Source: Leifsonia shinshuensis (GTDB taxonomy: Bacteria > Actinomycetota > Actinomycetes > Actinomycetales > Microbacteriaceae). From it: 64,000 bases of DNA. This document shows positions 43,208 to 50,650 of this stretch, piece after piece; the stretch's first letter is position 1; each line of letters starts with the position of its first letter. Where the stretch lies: contig NZ_JAHHZQ010000006.1 in assembly GCF_022606355.1 (NCBI RefSeq), positions 1 to 64,000 of the forward strand, read 5' to 3'. The notes beneath the pieces were generated by a model. That model was given only the letters and a program-made list of their open reading frames with translations, had not been told where the DNA came from and made no database searches. The position numbers and the translations under genes were made by a program.

Positions 43208-43229
43208 TGACACGGAATAGATTGTGTCA
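43208..43229. promoter_or_regulatory. Inverted repeat TGACAC-N10-GTGTCA
   Basis: A perfect 6+6 inverted repeat in the region between the MFS exporter and MarR genes, adjoining the exporter's -10 (complement of TAGACT at 43202-43207). The half-sites equal the core of the 32-bp palindrome at 38419-38450. Confidence 0.6.
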
Positions 43230-43283
43230 GCAAAGTATGCACATTCATCTAATTCGCATGAAAACGCGCGTATCATTGCAGCC

Positions 43284-43673
43284 GTGAACGAACCGGTCGA
43301 TGTCTCGGCCCGCTGGCGAGAGCTGCAGGGCCTCTACCTCAGCACGGCCGCTGAGCTCGAGCGCACTCTTCAGCAGGCGCACCAGCTCGGCCTGAGCGAG
43401 TACGAAGTGCTCGACCTCGTCGCCGGCTACGCGAACGAGTCGTGCACCATGCGCAACCTCGTCGACCTCACGCCGATGACGCAGAGCGCGCTCTCCCGGA
43501 TCGTCGAGCGACTGGTGAAGGCGGGCCTCGTCGAGCGGAACACGTGCGACTACGACCGCCGCGCGCTCTTCGTGGGCATCACGGCCGAAGGCGCGCGCGT
43601 GCACGACGACGCCAAGCGGGCCTACGAGGGGATGCTCGAGAAGGCCCTCGCCGGTGCGGGCTCGCCCGCCTAG
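43284..43673 (+). CDS. MarR-family regulator
   Basis: Winged-helix regulator of 129 residues: dimer helices LQGLYLSTAAELERTLQQAH, HTH TMRNLVDLTPMTQSALSRIVERLVKAGLV (in parts), wing RNTCDYDRRALFVGIT. The GTG at 43284 follows TATCAT (43271-43276) by 7 bases and lacks a Shine-Dalgarno sequence. It is divergent from the MFS exporter and 10 bases upstream of an oxidoreductase gene, so it probably regulates both. Because the half-site TGACAC also forms the amidohydrolase palindrome, it may also control that operon (inference). Confidence 0.9.
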   Translation: MNEPVDVSARWRELQGLYLSTAAELERTLQQAHQLGLSEYEVLDLVAGYANESCTMRNLVDLTPMTQSALSRIVERLVKAGLVERNTCDYDRRALFVGITAEGARVHDDAKRAYEGMLEKALAGAGSPA

Positions 43674-43683
43674 GCTGGGGGCT

Positions 43684-44661
43684 ATGCGCGCGATCGTCCA
43701 GGACGAGTTCGGCGACCCGGCCCGGGTCCTGAAGGTGGAGGAGCGGCCGCTCCCCGAACCGGGAGTGAAACAGGTGCGTGTGCGCACCGTGCTCTCGCCC
43801 ATCCACAACCACGACCTGTGGACCATCCGCGGCACTTACGGGTTCAAGCCGGCACTGCCCGCTGCGACCGGAACCGAGGCCGTCGGCATCGTCGACGCGG
43901 TCGGCGAGGGCGTGGAGGGGCTCGCCGTCGGCCAGCGCGTGGTCACCGGCGGCACGTTCGGCGTGTGGGCGGAGGCGTTCATCGCCCCGGCCGGCGCCCT
44001 GATCCCCGTGCCGGACGGGCTGAGCGACGAGGTCGCCTCCCAGCTGGTCGCGATGCCGTTCAGCGCCCTCAGCCTGCTCGACTTCCTCGAGGTGAAGCCG
44101 GGGGAGGTCGTGCTGCAGAACGCGGCGAACGGCGCGGTCGGCCGGTTGCTCGCCCAGTTCGCGCTCGAACGCGGCGAGAAGGTCATCGGCCTGGTGCGCC
44201 GCCGGCGCGACGCGGACGCGCTGGCCGCGCAGGGCATCCCGAACCTGGTGGCGACGAGCGACGACGACTGGCGCGACCGCGTGCGCGCCCTCGCCGACGG
44301 AGCGCCCATCGCGGTCGCTGTCGACTCGGTCGGCGGGGAATCGAGCGGCGACCTCCTGTCGCTGCTGGCGGAGAACGGCACCCTCGTCTCCTTCGGCGCG
44401 ATGGGCAGCGACGGGATGCAGATGTCGTCGGGTGACCTGATCTTCAAGCAGGCGACGGTCAAGGGGTTCTGGGGCAGCAAGGTGAGCGCTGCGATGGCGC
44501 CGGCGAAGCGCGGCGAGCTGTTCGGCGAGCTGATCCGCGCCGCGTCGACCGGGGCGATCACCCTCCCGGTGGAGGCCGTGTTCGGCTTCGACCGGGTGCG
44601 CGAGGCGGTGGAGGTGGCGGCCCGGTCGGGCCGCACCGGCAAGGTGCTGTTGCGGCCGTAG
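43684..44661 (+). CDS. Quinone-oxidoreductase/enoyl-reductase-like MDR protein
   Basis: Zinc-independent medium-chain dehydrogenase/reductase of 325 residues, using NADPH. The N-terminal GroES-like domain has SPIHNHDLWTIRGTYG and TGTEAVGIVDAVGEGV; the Rossmann part has VVLQNAANGAVGRLLAQFA. The layout resembles trans-2-enoyl-CoA reductase and quinone reductase groups. No zinc-binding Cys cluster is present. It is co-directional with, and 10 bases after, the MarR gene, suggesting an electrophile or quinone stress response along with the exporter. Confidence 0.87.
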   Translation: MRAIVQDEFGDPARVLKVEERPLPEPGVKQVRVRTVLSPIHNHDLWTIRGTYGFKPALPAATGTEAVGIVDAVGEGVEGLAVGQRVVTGGTFGVWAEAFIAPAGALIPVPDGLSDEVASQLVAMPFSALSLLDFLEVKPGEVVLQNAANGAVGRLLAQFALERGEKVIGLVRRRRDADALAAQGIPNLVATSDDDWRDRVRALADGAPIAVAVDSVGGESSGDLLSLLAENGTLVSFGAMGSDGMQMSSGDLIFKQATVKGFWGSKVSAAMAPAKRGELFGELIRAASTGAITLPVEAVFGFDRVREAVEVAARSGRTGKVLLRP

Positions 44662-44681
44662 GTCGGGGCGGGGGCCGGTTG

Positions 44682-44887
44682 GCAACTCCGGAGGTCGCGG
44701 GCGACACGCCGCCGCGTTGTCCGTTCCTCCGGAGATCTCGCGCGCCAGCGGCCGATTCTCCGGAGTTCCGGAACGGCGTGAGTGTCGCGTGTGCGTTCCG
44801 TGGGTCCGGAGATGTGGCTGGTCAGGGTCGAAATCTCCGGAGTTGCGGAGCGGCGGGCGGCGTGTCGCCCGCGACCTCCGGAGTTGC
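44682..44887. repeat. Element with 32-bp inverted repeats and CTCCGGAG units
   Basis: The arm GCAACTCCGGAGGTCGCGGG...GCC at 44682-44713 is matched exactly, inverted, at 44856-44887. Inside, the 8-base palindrome CTCCGGAG occurs at 44686, 44727, 44758, 44834 and 44876, with TCCGGAG also near 44804. There is no gene in it, no target duplication was seen at its ends, and the interior is too short for a transposase. It may be a miniature mobile element, a long RNA hairpin or a protein-binding array. Confidence 0.85.
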
Positions 44888-45046
44888 GCCCGGCGAGGCC
44901 GCGCGTGTCGCCCGATTTGGGGGACAAATTCCTGTCCTCCAAACAACCTACAGACCGTTCTTTCTAGCTATGCTCCTCACTGACGCATCGCAGCGTCACC
45001 AGCTACAGCCTTTTGCACCGACCCGACGCAAGCGGAAGGACGTACC
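44888..45046. promoter_or_regulatory. Promoter region of orphan gene
   Basis: This locally AT-richer stretch precedes the gene at 45047. TAGCTATGCT at about 44966-44975 contains a -10-like TATGCT, with TACAGA upstream as a weak -35. GGAAGGA at about 45035-45041 is the probable ribosome binding site. Confidence 0.45.
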
Positions 45047-45520
45047 ATGAACCAGCCCTACGGCGCCGTCGACCCCGAGACGGCAGCGGAGCGCGCACAC
45101 GTGCTCCTCGAATCCGAGATCACCGCGCGACTCGACGCCGTGCGTGAGCTCGCCAAGCGACTCAACGGCCTGGATGCCGCCATCGCCGACTACCTGTCGG
45201 CCTGGCAGAGCGCCACTCGAGCCGGCTGGACGGACGGCACGCTCGCCGACATCGGCCTGCGCTCGCCCGAATCCCTGCCGACCCCGAGCGGACGCCGCGC
45301 AGCGGACGTGGGCGTTCCGGCCGCGTCCGTCCCGTCTGCGACGGCCGCACCCGTGCTCGCTCCGGTCGTGGCGCTCACCCCGCCTCCCGCGCCGGCGTCG
45401 ACCGCGACCGCGCCCGCGTTCGGGCCCGCTCCGACGCTCGCCTCGGTGGCGCCGCTCTCCGCGCCGACGGCGCCGGGTGCGCCGGCCTCCCCCTCGGTGG
45501 TCTCGACCCCAGCCCGCTGA
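45047..45520 (+). CDS. Unrecognised Ala/Pro-rich protein
   Basis: Protein of 157 residues that I do not recognise. Residues 1-70 are predicted helical and mixed-charge (ETAAERAHVLLESEITARLD, VRELAKRLNGLDAAIADYL). From about residue 80 the chain is Ala/Pro/Thr/Val-rich and probably disordered. There is no signal peptide or membrane helix. A Shine-Dalgarno (GGAAGGA) precedes the ATG. It is followed by another small membrane protein gene of unknown role 103 bases later. Confidence 0.7.
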   Translation: MNQPYGAVDPETAAERAHVLLESEITARLDAVRELAKRLNGLDAAIADYLSAWQSATRAGWTDGTLADIGLRSPESLPTPSGRRAADVGVPAASVPSATAAPVLAPVVALTPPPAPASTATAPAFGPAPTLASVAPLSAPTAPGAPASPSVVSTPAR

Positions 45521-45623
45521 CGCCGCGCCCGGCCGCGACGGGCGCCCTCCGCAGCACCACGCGCATCCGCGCACCCCGCACCACCCACCCGATGACAGTC
45601 ACGTCTACCCGAAGGACACGTCT

Positions 45624-46100
45624 GTGAACACTCTGCCTGCCTACGATCGCGCCCACGACGACGCGCAACGGCTCGCCCGCCGCCACGAGCGTGACCTCCA
45701 CTGGGCCAAGGAGCGCCGCCGCCAGCAGGAGCGCGAGATCGCCGAGGCCGCGGCGCTGCTCGCGATCCCGGCGCTCACGCTGGCGCGGCGCACCCTCGTC
45801 GCCTCCGCCGTGCTGCTGGCATCGACCGGTGTCGCCCTGGATCTCGCCCTCGGCGCAGGGCTCACTCCCGGCTGGCTGCTGATGGCCGGCGCGGCGGCGG
45901 GAGCAGCGGTGCTGACCGTCGTCATCTGCGCCGCCGTCTCGTTGTTCGGAATCCGGTCCCGCAGGGCCGCCGCCCGCGCTGTGCTGCACTCGCGCGACGC
46001 GCGGCTGTCGCACACGCAGTACCACATCCACGAGAGCGTGCACTCGTTCATCGACTCGCACGTGGAGGTCGTCAACACCCGACCCGCCAACGTGGCCTGA
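45624..46100 (+). CDS. Unrecognised two-helix membrane protein
   Basis: Protein of 158 residues. A charged helical N-terminus (RLARRHERDLHWAKERRRQQ) precedes two hydrophobic segments (about residues 62-82 and 87-112) and a His-rich C-terminal tail (SHTQYHIHESVHSFIDSHVE). The GTG at 45624 follows GAAGGA. No known family was recognised. The His-rich tail might bind metal, but this is speculation. It sits in the same direction as the orphan gene upstream. Confidence 0.72.
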   Translation: MNTLPAYDRAHDDAQRLARRHERDLHWAKERRRQQEREIAEAAALLAIPALTLARRTLVASAVLLASTGVALDLALGAGLTPGWLLMAGAAAGAAVLTVVICAAVSLFGIRSRRAAARAVLHSRDARLSHTQYHIHESVHSFIDSHVEVVNTRPANVA

Positions 46101-46179
46101 GGGCTCCGCCTGGGCGCTCCAGCTGGGCGCTCCACGTCCGGTGCTGGCGATAGTCATGCAACATGAGTATCATGCCAGC

Positions 46180-46533
46180 ATGACCATCGAACTCCGCGAG
46201 CCCTCGTTCCTCGTCCTGGCCGCCCTCGCCGATGGCCCGAAGCACGGCTACGCGCTCCTCTCCGAAGTGGCCGACCTCTCGGACGGGCGTATCTCGCTGA
46301 AGGTCGGCTCGCTCTACGCGATCGTCGAGCGGGTCGAGAGCGCGGGGCTGGTCGAGCATGTGCGCGACGAGATCGTCAACGGGCGGCTGCGGCGCTACTT
46401 CGCCCTGACGGACTCCGGCCGCGAGCGGGTGGCCGAGGAGGCGACCCGGCTCGAAGAGAACGCCAGACGGGCGCGCGAGCGGTTGCGCCGACGGGCGGGC
46501 GCCACGATCGCGGCGGCGGTGGTGGCCGAGTGA
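46180..46533 (+). CDS. PadR-family regulator
   Basis: Winged-helix repressor of 117 residues: EPSFLVLAALADGPKHGYALLSEV, LKVGSLYAIVERVESAGLVE and RRYFALTDSGRERV are standard PadR features. The ATG at 46180 is 6 bases after TATCAT (46168-46173), a leaderless pattern. Its stop overlaps the start of the next membrane protein gene by 4 bases (GTGA). PadR genes often precede such membrane partners in actinobacteria, and the regulator probably controls its own operon. Confidence 0.93.
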   Translation: MTIELREPSFLVLAALADGPKHGYALLSEVADLSDGRISLKVGSLYAIVERVESAGLVEHVRDEIVNGRLRRYFALTDSGRERVAEEATRLEENARRARERLRRRAGATIAAAVVAE

Positions 46534-47510
46534 CGCGGGAGCTCGAGGCTCGGTACCGGACGGCACTGCGGTGGTATCCGGAGTCGTGGCGGCAGCGCAA
46601 TGCCGACGCGGTGCTGGGGATGCTACTCGACGGGGCGGACCACGACGGCCGCACGGAGCCCGCACCCGGCGAGCGGGCAGACCTGGCGTTCCGCGGCTTG
46701 GCGGAGCGCGCCGCCGTCGTCCTCCCGGCCGGCGTGCGCTCCGGGGCGGCGACGCTCGCGTTCGGTTACGGGCTCGCGTTCTCGCTCATCGCGTTCTGGA
46801 GCAGCTGGTGGGCGCCGCTCTCCCGCTATCGGTCGTGGCTGCGGGGGACCACGCCCGACGTGAGCACGTTCGGGCCGTTCCTCAGCCCGGGCGTGGTGCT
46901 GACCGTGCTCTGGTCGGCTGCGCTGGTGCTGTTCCTCCTCGGCTCGGGTCGTGCGTCGCGGGTGATCCTCGTGGTGAGCGGCGTCGTCGCGATTCTGCTG
47001 CCGTCGGTGAACGCGATCGTCCCGGGATGGGACGGTCCGAGCGCGACGAACCTGGTGTTCTTCGCACTCGCCGCCTTCGTCGCCGCCTCGGCCGCGCCGG
47101 CCCGCCGCGCTCTCGCGATCGGCGTGCCGCTCTGGATCCTGCTCTTCGTCGGCGTCTACGCGTGGAACGCGATGCTGATGCCGGACGTCCCCTCCGATCG
47201 CCAGTTCTGGTACGTCTTCGCTGCGCGCGTGCCGCCGTCGGTCCTGGTCGCGCTGCTGATCCTCGCCGCCATCGTCCTTCTCCTGCTGCGCCGGCCCGGC
47301 GCGGTCGGGATGTTCGCCCTGGCGGCCGTACCGTGGACGGCCGGCTGGTATCTGGCGACGATCCGCGACAACCCGGCAGGCGCGGCCGGCTGGGCTCTGG
47401 CGGCGGGGCTCGCCTGCGCCGTGGGCGCGGTGCTCCTGGTGGCGCTGCGCCGGTCGGGTGTCCGGATCGTGCTCGAGCGCCCGGACCGCGCGGCGCGCAA
47501 GACGCGCTAG
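46530..47510 (+). CDS. Multi-pass membrane protein coupled to PadR
   Basis: Membrane protein of 326 residues with about eight hydrophobic segments. It starts with the cytoplasmic segment ELEARYRTALRWYPESWRQR, a recurrent N-terminal module of proteins encoded right after PadR genes (HAAS/permease-prefix-like). The GTG start overlaps the padR stop. No transport or enzymatic motif was recognised; a sensing or efflux role linked to the envelope is possible. The C-terminus is basic (RPDRAARKTR). Confidence 0.75.
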   Translation: MTRELEARYRTALRWYPESWRQRNADAVLGMLLDGADHDGRTEPAPGERADLAFRGLAERAAVVLPAGVRSGAATLAFGYGLAFSLIAFWSSWWAPLSRYRSWLRGTTPDVSTFGPFLSPGVVLTVLWSAALVLFLLGSGRASRVILVVSGVVAILLPSVNAIVPGWDGPSATNLVFFALAAFVAASAAPARRALAIGVPLWILLFVGVYAWNAMLMPDVPSDRQFWYVFAARVPPSVLVALLILAAIVLLLLRRPGAVGMFALAAVPWTAGWYLATIRDNPAGAAGWALAAGLACAVGAVLLVALRRSGVRIVLERPDRAARKTR

Positions 47511-47619
47511 CCCGGCCGCGCGGCGACTGCGGAAACGCTCAGGTCCGCCTCCCCCTCTTAGAAGTTACTGAGCCGTACAGTGATTGACTGGCAGTTCCGC
47601 TCGAGAGGAGTCTCCGCCC

Positions 47620-48288
47620 GTGAAGCCAGCCCAGCTCCGCATCCCCCGTCACTGGATCGTCTGGACCGTGGTCCTGTTCGCCCTGACCTTCGCGCTCGGC
47701 TTCGCGGCCAAGTGGATCGCCGCGCTTCGGATGGAGTCGCTCGGCGCCTCCATCAACCGGGTGAACTCACCGCTGCTCGACAAGCTCGCTCTGGTGCTCG
47801 ACAAGCTCGACCAGGTGACCGTCGTGGGCGTCATCCTGGTCATCGTCTTCATCATCCTGCTGTTCGTGAAGGGCTGGAGGCTCGCCCTCGGCACCGTGGT
47901 CGTCACCGGTCTCGGCTGGATCACCACGCTGGTCGTGAAGACCGTCGTCGCCGAGCCGCGCCCGAGCACCGCCGGGTTGACCCATCTGCTGCACGTGAAT
48001 CCCGCGACCCTCAGCTACCCGAGCGGTCACGTGGTCTTCGCGACGGCGCTGGTCACGGCGCTCGCGATGGTCTGTCGGGGAACCCTCGCGCGCACGATCG
48101 TCCTGGTGATCGGCGCGGTCTTCGTCCTGCTCGTGATGTGGTCGCGGCTCTACGTCGGCGTGCACTACGGCTCGGACGTCGTCGGCGGTGTGCTCAACGG
48201 TGTCGCCGGCGTCCTCCTGTTCGCCGGGCTCTGGAACCTGGTGGCGTCCCGCGTCTTCGCCGGCCGGGGCCGCCGCGTCGCGGCGTAG
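47620..48288 (+). CDS. PAP2-family membrane phosphatase
   Basis: Integral membrane lipid or polyprenyl phosphatase of 222 residues with about six helices. The three PAP2 motifs are intact: KTVVAEPRP (about residues 102-110), SYPSGH and SRLYVGVHYGSDVVGG. Members dephosphorylate phosphatidic acid, undecaprenyl pyrophosphate or similar lipids at the outer face. GTG 47620 follows GAGAGGAG and places the first helix normally; an in-frame ATG-like start at 47584 is less likely. Confidence 0.9.
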   Translation: MKPAQLRIPRHWIVWTVVLFALTFALGFAAKWIAALRMESLGASINRVNSPLLDKLALVLDKLDQVTVVGVILVIVFIILLFVKGWRLALGTVVVTGLGWITTLVVKTVVAEPRPSTAGLTHLLHVNPATLSYPSGHVVFATALVTALAMVCRGTLARTIVLVIGAVFVLLVMWSRLYVGVHYGSDVVGGVLNGVAGVLLFAGLWNLVASRVFAGRGRRVAA

Positions 48289-48300
48289 TGCCCCGCGGCG

Positions 48301-48361
48301 TCACGAATCTCGAGATTCGTGACGAATGTGCCGATTCGTGCCACGAATCTCGAGATTCGTG
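48301..48361. repeat. Intergenic palindrome element, family A copy 2
   Basis: Two perfect palindromes: 22 bases at 48301-48322 (arm TCACGAATCTC) and 20 bases at 48342-48361 (arm CACGAATCTC), linked by CGAATGTGCCGATTCGTGC-like sequence. It lies 12 bases after the PAP2 stop and 36 bases before the end of the convergent PhzF gene, where it could serve both transcripts as a stem-loop. Confidence 0.85.
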
Positions 48362-48396
48362 ACGAATGTCAGTGACCCTCCGAGGTACGGCACCGC

Positions 48397-49278
48397 TCAG
48401 AGGTGCAGCGTGCCGGTTGCGGTGACGATGCCGGAGCCGGTCAGCGTCACGCGCGGGCCGTCGACGGCGACCGTCAGCAGGCTCGGCCTCCCGAGTGCAC
48501 GCCCCTGCTCGATGCGGACCGGCGACCCGACCGCCGCGACGCCGTCGCGCACCAGCAGGGCGGCGAGCGGCCCCGCAGCCGTGCCGGTCGCCGGGTCCTC
48601 CGCGATGCCGACCGTCGGGTTGAAGAAGCGCGCGTACGCGTGGAGGCCGGCGCCCGCGTCGAGGGTGTAGACGTAGCAGCCTTCGCCGCCCGCGTCCGCC
48701 AGCAGCGTCGCCAGCGCCGCGCTGTCGGGGCGGGCCGCATCCACCGCGGCGATCCCCGCCACCCGCACGAGGAGGTGCGCGGCGCCGGTCGAGCCGACCT
48801 CCGGCGCCGATGACGCGACGACGTCGTCGACCGGAAGACCCAGCGCCGCCGCGAGCAGCGCGACATCGACCGGAGGCGTCGGCGGAAACACCGGAGGCGA
48901 CTGTCGCATCGACACCACCGGCCGGCCGTCCTCGGCCCGTGAGACCGTGACCTCCAGCAGGTCGTCGCCGATCTGCTGCACGAACCGATCCTCCCCGGGG
49001 GCGAGCCGCCCGGACCCGGCCAGCCAGATCCACGCACCCATCGCGTTGTGGCCGGCACCGCCGACCTCCACGCCCGCCGGGGTGAACGAGCGGAGGCGCA
49101 CCGCTGCACCGGCCGCTGTCGGAGCGCACAGGAACGTCGTCTCCGACTGGTTGAACTCGCGCGCGATGGCGCGCAGCCGCGGCTCGGCCAGCGCGTCCGC
49201 ATCGGGGACGAGTGCGAGCGGGTTGCCCTCCAGGGGGCGCTCGGCGAACACATCGATCCAGAAGAACGGGACGTCCAT
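48397..49278 (-). CDS. PhzF-family isomerase/epimerase
   Basis: PhzF/DapF-fold protein of 293 residues. The catalytic Glu lies in NQSETTFL (about residues 42-49), and GVEVGGAGHNAMG and GIAEDPATGTAAGPLAAL are the two family signatures. Unlike DapF it lacks the Cys pair and uses Glu as base. PhzF itself isomerises a phenazine precursor, but most family members have unknown substrates and no phenazine genes are nearby. The ATG at 49278 starts at MDVPFFWIDVFAERPLEGN, a normal N-terminus. Confidence 0.92.
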   Translation of the reverse strand: MDVPFFWIDVFAERPLEGNPLALVPDADALAEPRLRAIAREFNQSETTFLCAPTAAGAAVRLRSFTPAGVEVGGAGHNAMGAWIWLAGSGRLAPGEDRFVQQIGDDLLEVTVSRAEDGRPVVSMRQSPPVFPPTPPVDVALLAAALGLPVDDVVASSAPEVGSTGAAHLLVRVAGIAAVDAARPDSAALATLLADAGGEGCYVYTLDAGAGLHAYARFFNPTVGIAEDPATGTAAGPLAALLVRDGVAAVGSPVRIEQGRALGRPSLLTVAVDGPRVTLTGSGIVTATGTLHL

Positions 49279-49412
49279 GCGCCCATAGTGCCGCACCTCG
49301 CCCGTGCGCCTCTCACGTTACGGCGCATTGCGGCCGAACCGCGGGAGGCCGACCCCGGGCGATAGCGTTCTGCGCAACGGAACCCGTCCCGAGACCCTCC
49401 CGAGGTAGCAGC

Positions 49413-50636
49413 ATGCCCAGCGACACCGCCGTCAGCCCCGCGATCGCGCGCCAGAGCGCGCCGGCCCACGTCATCTCCTCCGACGCGGAGGCGCGCACCG
49501 CCGCCCGCGACTTCGCCGAGACCGTGCGCCCCTACGCGGCGCAGATCGACGCAGAGCGGCGCATCCCGATCGAGGTGGTCGACGCGTTCAGTGCGACGGG
49601 GCTCTGGGCCATCACCATCCCGCGCGAGTTCGGCGGCGCCGAGGTCTCGCACGCGACCCTCGCCGACGTCATCGCGACCGTGTCGGCGGTGGAGCCGTCG
49701 CTCGGGCAGATCCCGCAGAACCACTTCTGCCTGGTGGAGGACATCCGCCTCTCCGGAACACCGGAGCAGAAGGCGTTCTTCTTCGGGCTGGTGCTGTCGG
49801 GCGCCCGCTTCGCGAACGCGTTCTCAGAGGCCGGCGGCAAGAACGTCGCCGAGATCCAGACCCGGCTCGTCCACGAGGGTGACGAGGTCGTGGTCACCGG
49901 GCGCAAGTTCTACTCGACCGGCTCCGCGTACGCGCACTGGATCCCGGTGCTGGCCGTCGACGAGGAGGGCCTCGAGCAGCTGGTCTTCACCGAGCGCGAC
50001 TCCGAGGGCCTCACCGTCGTCGACGACTGGTCGGCGTTCGGGCAGCGGGCGACCTCCAGCGGCTCGGTCGTGCTGGACGGTCTCCGCGTGCCGGCCGAGC
50101 GCGTCTTCCCGATGCACACCGAGTACGAGAACCCGACCATCGCCGGTCCGTTCGCGCAGCTCACCACCGCTGCGGTCGACCTCGGGATCGCGCGAGGCGC
50201 CATCCGCGAGACGCACGAGGCCGTGCGGGCGGCGCGGCCCTGGATCGACAGCGGCGTCGACTCCGCCGCGAAGGACCCGCTGACCCTGGAGCGCCTGGGC
50301 CGACTCGACATCGACCTGGCCGCCGCCGAGGCTCTCACCGAGAAGGCCGGAGAGGCCATCGATGCCGCCAAGCCGGCCGCAGACGAGGCCAACGTCGCCT
50401 CGGCCTCCATCGCCGTCGCCCGCGCCAAGGTGCTCACCACCGAACTGTCACTGGAGGCCTCCACGCGACTGCTGGAGCTCGGCGGCACCCGCTCGGCGCT
50501 CGGCGCGAAGGCGCTCGACCGCTACTGGCGCAACGCGCGCGTGCACACGCTGCACGACCCCGTCCGCTGGAAGCCGGTCATCATCGGCGACTACGCGCTC
50601 AACGGCACGCTGCCCGCGCGGCACTCCTGGATCTGA
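49413..50636 (+). CDS. SfnB-like acyl-CoA-dehydrogenase-fold monooxygenase
   Basis: Flavin enzyme of 407 residues with the acyl-CoA dehydrogenase fold. IPQNHFCLVEDIRLSGTPEQK, ARFANAFSEAGGKN and GRKFYSTGSAYAHW match the SfnB/DszC group, in which reduced flavin and oxygen attack organosulfur compounds. No acyl-CoA catalytic Glu context is apparent. GAGG precedes the ATG. It leads an operon with an LLM monooxygenase 14 bases downstream, the usual SfnB partner type, so scavenging sulfur from sulfones or sulfonates is the likely role. Confidence 0.87.
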   Translation: MPSDTAVSPAIARQSAPAHVISSDAEARTAARDFAETVRPYAAQIDAERRIPIEVVDAFSATGLWAITIPREFGGAEVSHATLADVIATVSAVEPSLGQIPQNHFCLVEDIRLSGTPEQKAFFFGLVLSGARFANAFSEAGGKNVAEIQTRLVHEGDEVVVTGRKFYSTGSAYAHWIPVLAVDEEGLEQLVFTERDSEGLTVVDDWSAFGQRATSSGSVVLDGLRVPAERVFPMHTEYENPTIAGPFAQLTTAAVDLGIARGAIRETHEAVRAARPWIDSGVDSAAKDPLTLERLGRLDIDLAAAEALTEKAGEAIDAAKPAADEANVASASIAVARAKVLTTELSLEASTRLLELGGTRSALGAKALDRYWRNARVHTLHDPVRWKPVIIGDYALNGTLPARHSWI

Positions 50637-50650
50637 GCGGCGGCGACGGC

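Noticed and set aside
44662-45046. Insertion sequence remnant
   Set aside because: The 32-bp inverted ends suggested one, but no transposase fragment or target duplication is visible; kept only as an unexplained repeat element.
48397-49278. Phenazine biosynthesis locus
   Set aside because: PhzF-fold proteins are widespread and none of the other phz genes is nearby.
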